The notes under the pieces were generated by a model that did not search any database, was not told the origin of the DNA, and saw nothing but the letters and a program-made list of their open reading frames with translations. From an uncultured Blautia sp. (GTDB taxonomy: Bacteria > Bacillota > Clostridia > Lachnospirales > Lachnospiraceae): a DNA stretch of 17,295 bases. Below are positions 15,012 to 17,295 of the stretch, piece by piece. The stretch covers positions 1 through 17,295 of the forward strand of contig NZ_CALFLA010000121.1 of NCBI RefSeq assembly GCF_937880195.1, written 5' to 3'. The translations under genes were made by a program, and so were the position numbers. How positions within the stretch are numbered: position 1 is the first letter of the stretch; the number at the start of each line of letters is the position of its first letter.

Positions 15012-15394
15012 ATAAAAAATTTTTGGATCGTATCCAAAAGCGCCATTAAAATAGGTAAACTTAAGACCATTATGGACAATCTGCAGAACAGATCAATCTG
15101 TCCTGCCGTTGCCTGATGCCCTGCGTCCCTGCATATCCCGGCAGAAAACTGACCGATATAAGTAATTCCCACCATCTTGATCAGAGTTGCCACATAACTC
15201 CCATCCACTGGAAGGCTGTCTTTCAGCTTTTCAATAACTTCAAAAATATACTGTATCTTTCCTACTGCCAGTCCAAGGATCATGACTCCGATTCCCAAAG
15301 TCACAAGACCTCCGTATTCCGGCCTTGTCTCTTTTAAAAAAAATCCCAATATCACGCCGCAGATTCCCAGCAGAGAAATTTTTATGATATCCAT
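15008..15394 (-). CDS. spoIIIAD: Stage III sporulation protein AD
   Basis: Small membrane protein of the SpoIIIA complex. The 128-residue product is hydrophobic, with about four membrane segments: residues 3-20, 28-48, a region around 67-85 and 105-125. The pattern VATLIKMVGITYIGQFSAGICRDAG is characteristic of the family and is related to SpoIIIAC, which lies next to it. The ATG at 15394 has GGGAGG 6 bases upstream. It follows spoIIIAC after 11 bases and overlaps spoIIIAE as ATGA. Its exact role in the channel is unknown even in model species. Confidence 0.95.
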   Translation of the reverse strand: MDIIKISLLGICGVILGFFLKETRPEYGGLVTLGIGVMILGLAVGKIQYIFEVIEKLKDSLPVDGSYVATLIKMVGITYIGQFSAGICRDAGHQATAGQIDLFCRLSIMVLSLPILMALLDTIQKFFI

Positions 15395-15405
15395 ACTGCG
15401 CCTCC

Positions 15406-15600
15406 CTACAGTACAAACAAAGTCTGTATGCTTTCAAACAGATCATAAATATAGGGAACGATCCAGAACAGCACGATCAAAAGTCCTGCCAGACTTACCA
15501 AAAAGGCCTGCTCGTCCCTTCCGCTGTGCTTCAAAATCTGAGAAAGGACAGAGACAAGGATTCCTACTGCCGCAATTTTAAATATAATGCTGACCTCCAC
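15406..15600 (-). CDS. spoIIIAC: Stage III sporulation protein AC
   Basis: Tiny membrane protein of the SpoIIIA complex with two membrane segments joined by a short charged loop (KHSGRDEQ). The 64-residue product compares with 68 in B. subtilis. I choose GTG at 15600, because AGGAGG lies 5 bases upstream and the protein then begins at the conserved VSIIFKIAAVGI segment. The longer in-frame version starting at 15678 would translate the end of spoIIIAB in another frame and is unlikely. It lies 23 bases after spoIIIAB and 11 before spoIIIAD. Confidence 0.94.
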   Translation of the reverse strand: MEVSIIFKIAAVGILVSVLSQILKHSGRDEQAFLVSLAGLLIVLFWIVPYIYDLFESIQTLFVL

Positions 15601-15605
15601 GTCAT

Positions 15606-15611
15606 CCTCCT
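15606..15611 (-). promoter_or_regulatory. Ribosome binding site fixing the GTG start of spoIIIAC
   Basis: AGGAGG on the minus strand lies 5 bases before GTG at 15598-15600. It decides against the longer open frame that runs back into spoIIIAB. Confidence 0.75.
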
Positions 15612-15623
15612 TTCCCTTCCTTT

Positions 15624-16142
15624 TTACCATAACAACACGCCCAAAAGGATTCCTCCCAAAATTCCAAGGCTCTGGCAAAGTTTTTTTCTCTGGGGAAGCT
15701 CTTTTCTAAGCTCCATTAAAGCCTGAGAAAGCTCTTTTTCCACACCCTCCAGCTGTCTCAGCTGCATTTCCCGGTCAAAGCATCCCAGCTTTTCCCCAAT
15801 TCCATAAATAATCGCTCTTTCCCTTATGGAAAAAGCCTGACCGGGAAAGCATCTGTCTGCGGTTTCTCTATAGATTTCCTCAAAGGTCAGTCCTCTTGTC
15901 TCTTCCATTCTGTCCGCTGCCTCAAAAAGAAATTCCCGGTACACTCCCTCCATTCTTTTCCCTGTCTCCCTGAAAGCCTCAGAAAGACCTGCGTTTCCAC
16001 AACGTACCGCCCCCTGGAGGTATGCTGCAATCTGCATAAAAGCCCTGAGATTCCTTTCTCTTTCAGTAAGTTCCATGCTTTTTGTATACCCCAATCCTGT
16101 TCCGGCTGCCAGAATCAGAAAAATCCCCGCCGTTTTCAGCAT
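15624..16142 (-). CDS. spoIIIAB: Stage III sporulation protein AB
   Basis: Membrane-anchored protein of the SpoIIIA complex, with some similarity to type II secretion GspF-like proteins in its family. The 172-residue product equals the usual size (171 in B. subtilis). It has an N-terminal membrane segment (about 4-20), a helical body with FMQIAAYLQGAVRCGNAGLSEAFRETGKR and FSIRERAIIYGIGEKLGCFDREMQ, and a C-terminal membrane segment (about 155-171). The ATG at 16142 lies within the end of spoIIIAA (7-base overlap), with AAAGGGG about 6 bases upstream. Confidence 0.96.
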   Translation of the reverse strand: MLKTAGIFLILAAGTGLGYTKSMELTERERNLRAFMQIAAYLQGAVRCGNAGLSEAFRETGKRMEGVYREFLFEAADRMEETRGLTFEEIYRETADRCFPGQAFSIRERAIIYGIGEKLGCFDREMQLRQLEGVEKELSQALMELRKELPQRKKLCQSLGILGGILLGVLLW

Positions 16143-17056
16143 AGATTTCCCCTTTCATCATATATCCCTCTGACAATACCTGCCTTTTCTTCTTTTCCAA
16201 GAACAATATAACGATTAAATACACGAAGTTTCTTAAGCTGTGCAAAAAAAGGCAGTAAAAGTATGTCCTCCACTCCTTCTCCATGGGCGGTAGCCAAAAG
16301 CGCACATCCGCTGTGGATCACGGCCTCCACTGCCCGGAAATCTTCTTCTCTTCCAAGCTCATCCACCGCCACCACTGCCGGAGACATGGAGCGTATCAGC
16401 ATTTGCATTCCATGAGCTTTTGGACAGCCGTCCAATACGTCAGTCCGCACTCCCAGATCATTCTGAGGGATTCCCTGATAGCAGCCTGCCAGCTCGCTTC
16501 TTTCATCTACAACTCCTACTGTTACTCCCGGGTATTCCTTACAGCCATTGCTTAAAAGGCGGATCATATCTCTGAGAAGGGTAGTTTTTCCGCATCTGGG
16601 CGGAGAAATAATCAGCGTATGGGCAATCTGGTCTTTTTTTCTGATATAAGGCATGATTTTTTCCCCACAGCCCAAAATCTGGTGAGCCAGCCTTAAATTA
16701 ATACAGGAAATATATTTCATTCCTTTGATCCTGTCACCATCCAGAATCACCTTTCCTGTCACCCCAACCCTGTGTCCTCCCTGAACGCTTAAATATCCCT
16801 GTCGTATTTCATCCTCAAAAGCATACAGAGAATAACCGCTGACATATTCCAGGGTTTCCTTTAAATCTTCTCTTGTTACCAGATAAGGCGCTTTTCCCTT
16901 TTCCCGGAGAAAACATTCCCCTTTGTCATATGTGAGAAACACAGGTCTGCCTGCACGAAGCCGGATTTCATAAAGTCTGTCATAGTCAATTTCCGCCTGT
17001 TTAAGCAGCTGCCTGATATTTCCTGCAAACAAATCCTGAATCTGACTGGCCTCCAT
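16136..17056 (-). CDS. spoIIIAA: Stage III sporulation protein AA (ATPase)
   Basis: Cytoplasmic mother-cell ATPase of the SpoIIIA complex, related to secretion AAA+ ATPases; ATP hydrolysis is needed for sigma-G activation in B. subtilis. The 306-residue product has an N-terminal domain with SGYSLYAFEDEIRQGYL and GGHRVGVTGK, a Walker A at 151-158 and a Walker B AVVAVDELG at 227-235, followed by the TAHG sensor-like segment. The Walker A reads SPPRCGKT, with Ser in place of the first Gly; the catalytic GKT is intact. The ATG at 17056 has GGGGAG 6 bases upstream. It is the first gene of the operon, and a sigma-E-like -10 lies just before it. Confidence 0.96.
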   Translation of the reverse strand: MEASQIQDLFAGNIRQLLKQAEIDYDRLYEIRLRAGRPVFLTYDKGECFLREKGKAPYLVTREDLKETLEYVSGYSLYAFEDEIRQGYLSVQGGHRVGVTGKVILDGDRIKGMKYISCINLRLAHQILGCGEKIMPYIRKKDQIAHTLIISPPRCGKTTLLRDMIRLLSNGCKEYPGVTVGVVDERSELAGCYQGIPQNDLGVRTDVLDGCPKAHGMQMLIRSMSPAVVAVDELGREEDFRAVEAVIHSGCALLATAHGEGVEDILLLPFFAQLKKLRVFNRYIVLGKEEKAGIVRGIYDERGNLC

Positions 17057-17082
17057 TTTCTGCTCCCCCCTTCTTTACACTA

Positions 17083-17111
17083 AATATATGTGGACAATCC
17101 TGTTTTAGTAC
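17083..17111 (-). promoter_or_regulatory. Candidate sigma-E promoter of the spoIIIA operon
   Basis: CATATATT on the minus strand (17083-17090) differs by one base from the sigma-E -10 consensus CATACAnT. The -35 region about 14 bases upstream (near 17105-17111) is a poor match. Transcription would start near 17076, about 20 bases before the spoIIIAA ATG. The B. subtilis operon is sigma-E dependent, which supports the assignment. A short inverted repeat, CCTGT-TTTAGT-ACAGG at 17099-17114, covers the -35 region and includes, on the minus strand, TAAAACAG, loosely like a SpoIIID site. Confidence 0.45.
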
Positions 17112-17156
17112 AGGGAATTTCCACCACTTTCCCTTTGAAGCGAGATTACTTTCCAG

Positions 17157-17197
17157 AAAAAGGCTCCCCTCCGTCCTGTATGGACGAAGGAGAGCCT
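17157..17197 (-). terminator. Intrinsic terminator of the upstream Ig-like protein gene
   Basis: A 16-bp stem with a 5-base loop (17161-17176 with 17182-17197) is followed on the minus strand by TTTT. Two of the 16 pairs are G-U when read on the minus strand but would be A-C mismatches on the plus strand, which shows that it works in the minus direction. It starts 13 bases after the stop codon at 17211 and insulates the spoIIIA operon from the gene upstream. Confidence 0.88.
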
Positions 17198-17210
17198 CCT
17201 TTCTAAATGG

Positions 17211-17295
17211 TTATTTTACTGTAAGCTTTACTTTTACGGATTTCCGTCCTGATTTTACGGTAATGGTTACTTTTCCTTTCTTCACAGCTTTGATC
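17211..17295 (-). CDS. C-terminal end of a protein with a bacterial Ig-like (Big_2-type) domain, partial
   Basis: The last 27 codons and a TAA stop are in the window; the rest is cut off by the right edge. The residues read IKAVKKGKVTITVKSGRK, then SVKVKLTVK. The alternating Lys/Val/Thr pattern with a KGKVTITVKSG turn is typical of the last two strands of Big_2-type Ig-like domains, common at the C-terminus of clostridial surface or secreted proteins. The codon for the first residue is preceded by a partial codon. Function beyond the fold cannot be stated. The gene replaces the efp region that precedes spoIIIAA in B. subtilis. Confidence 0.6.
   Translation of the reverse strand, partial: IKAVKKGKVTITVKSGRKSVKVKLTVK

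Noticed and set aside
16063..16305. Minus-strand 80-codon frame spanning the spoIIIAA-spoIIIAB junction
   Set aside because: Alternative frame over two well-supported genes and no separate initiation signal.
1..17295. CRISPR arrays, tRNA or rRNA genes, transposases, phage genes, attachment sites or defence systems
   Set aside because: Looked for on both strands; no regular spaced repeats, no clover-leaf sequences and no mobile-element protein motifs are seen. All long frames are explained by conserved core genes.

Overview
This 17.3 kb window is a dense, single-stranded block of core genes from an endospore-forming member of the Clostridia, most likely the Lachnospiraceae. The evidence is the complete eight-gene spoIIIA operon, spoIVB, strong AGGAGG-type ribosome binding sites, moderate base composition and a gene order close to that of Bacillus subtilis. 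Every gene I accept is on the minus strand, so transcription runs from high to low coordinates. The organism assignment is an inference from gene content; no rRNA or tRNA is present.

In the direction of transcription the layout has five parts. (1) 17211-17295 is the last 27 codons of an unrelated protein that looks like the end of a bacterial Ig-like (Big_2-type) domain. It is closed by a strong hairpin terminator at 17157-17197. (2) 17056-12134 is the sporulation operon spoIIIAA-AB-AC-AD-AE-AF-AG-AH, which builds the mother-cell side of the SpoIIIA-SpoIIQ channel. A sigma-E-like promoter precedes it. (3) 12024-10435 is prfC (release factor 3), with its own good sigma-A-type promoter. (4) 10314-1333 is a tightly packed housekeeping run: an Asp23-family protein, nusB, xseA, xseB, ispA, dxs, tlyA, nadK, argR and recN. 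It covers cell-envelope stress or lipid homeostasis, transcription antitermination, exonuclease VII, MEP-pathway and prenyl diphosphate synthesis, rRNA methylation, NADP supply, arginine regulation and recombinational repair. (5) 1256-51 is spoIVB, the forespore serine protease that triggers sigma-K activation. It is separated from recN by a hairpin and a sigma-G-like promoter, and a terminator at 1-44 closes it. spo0A would be expected just beyond the left edge.

Compared with the B. subtilis block (spoIIIA, accB, accC, yqhY, nusB, folD, xseA, xseB, ispA, dxs, yqxC, ahrC, recN, spoIVB, spo0A), the accBC pair and folD are missing, while prfC and nadK are inserted. Many genes are translationally coupled through ATGA overlaps (nusB/xseA, xseA/xseB, AD/AE, AE/AF) or longer overlaps (xseB/ispA, AF/AG).

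I found no mobile element, CRISPR array, defence system, RNA gene or clearly undescribed system. The most interesting points are small-scale: a 143-nt out-of-frame overlap between spoIIIAF and spoIIIAG; a sporulation promoter that seems to sit on the 5' arm of the recN terminator; a terminator-like hairpin around the asp23 stop codon; and lineage-type tails on NusB and SpoIIIAH.
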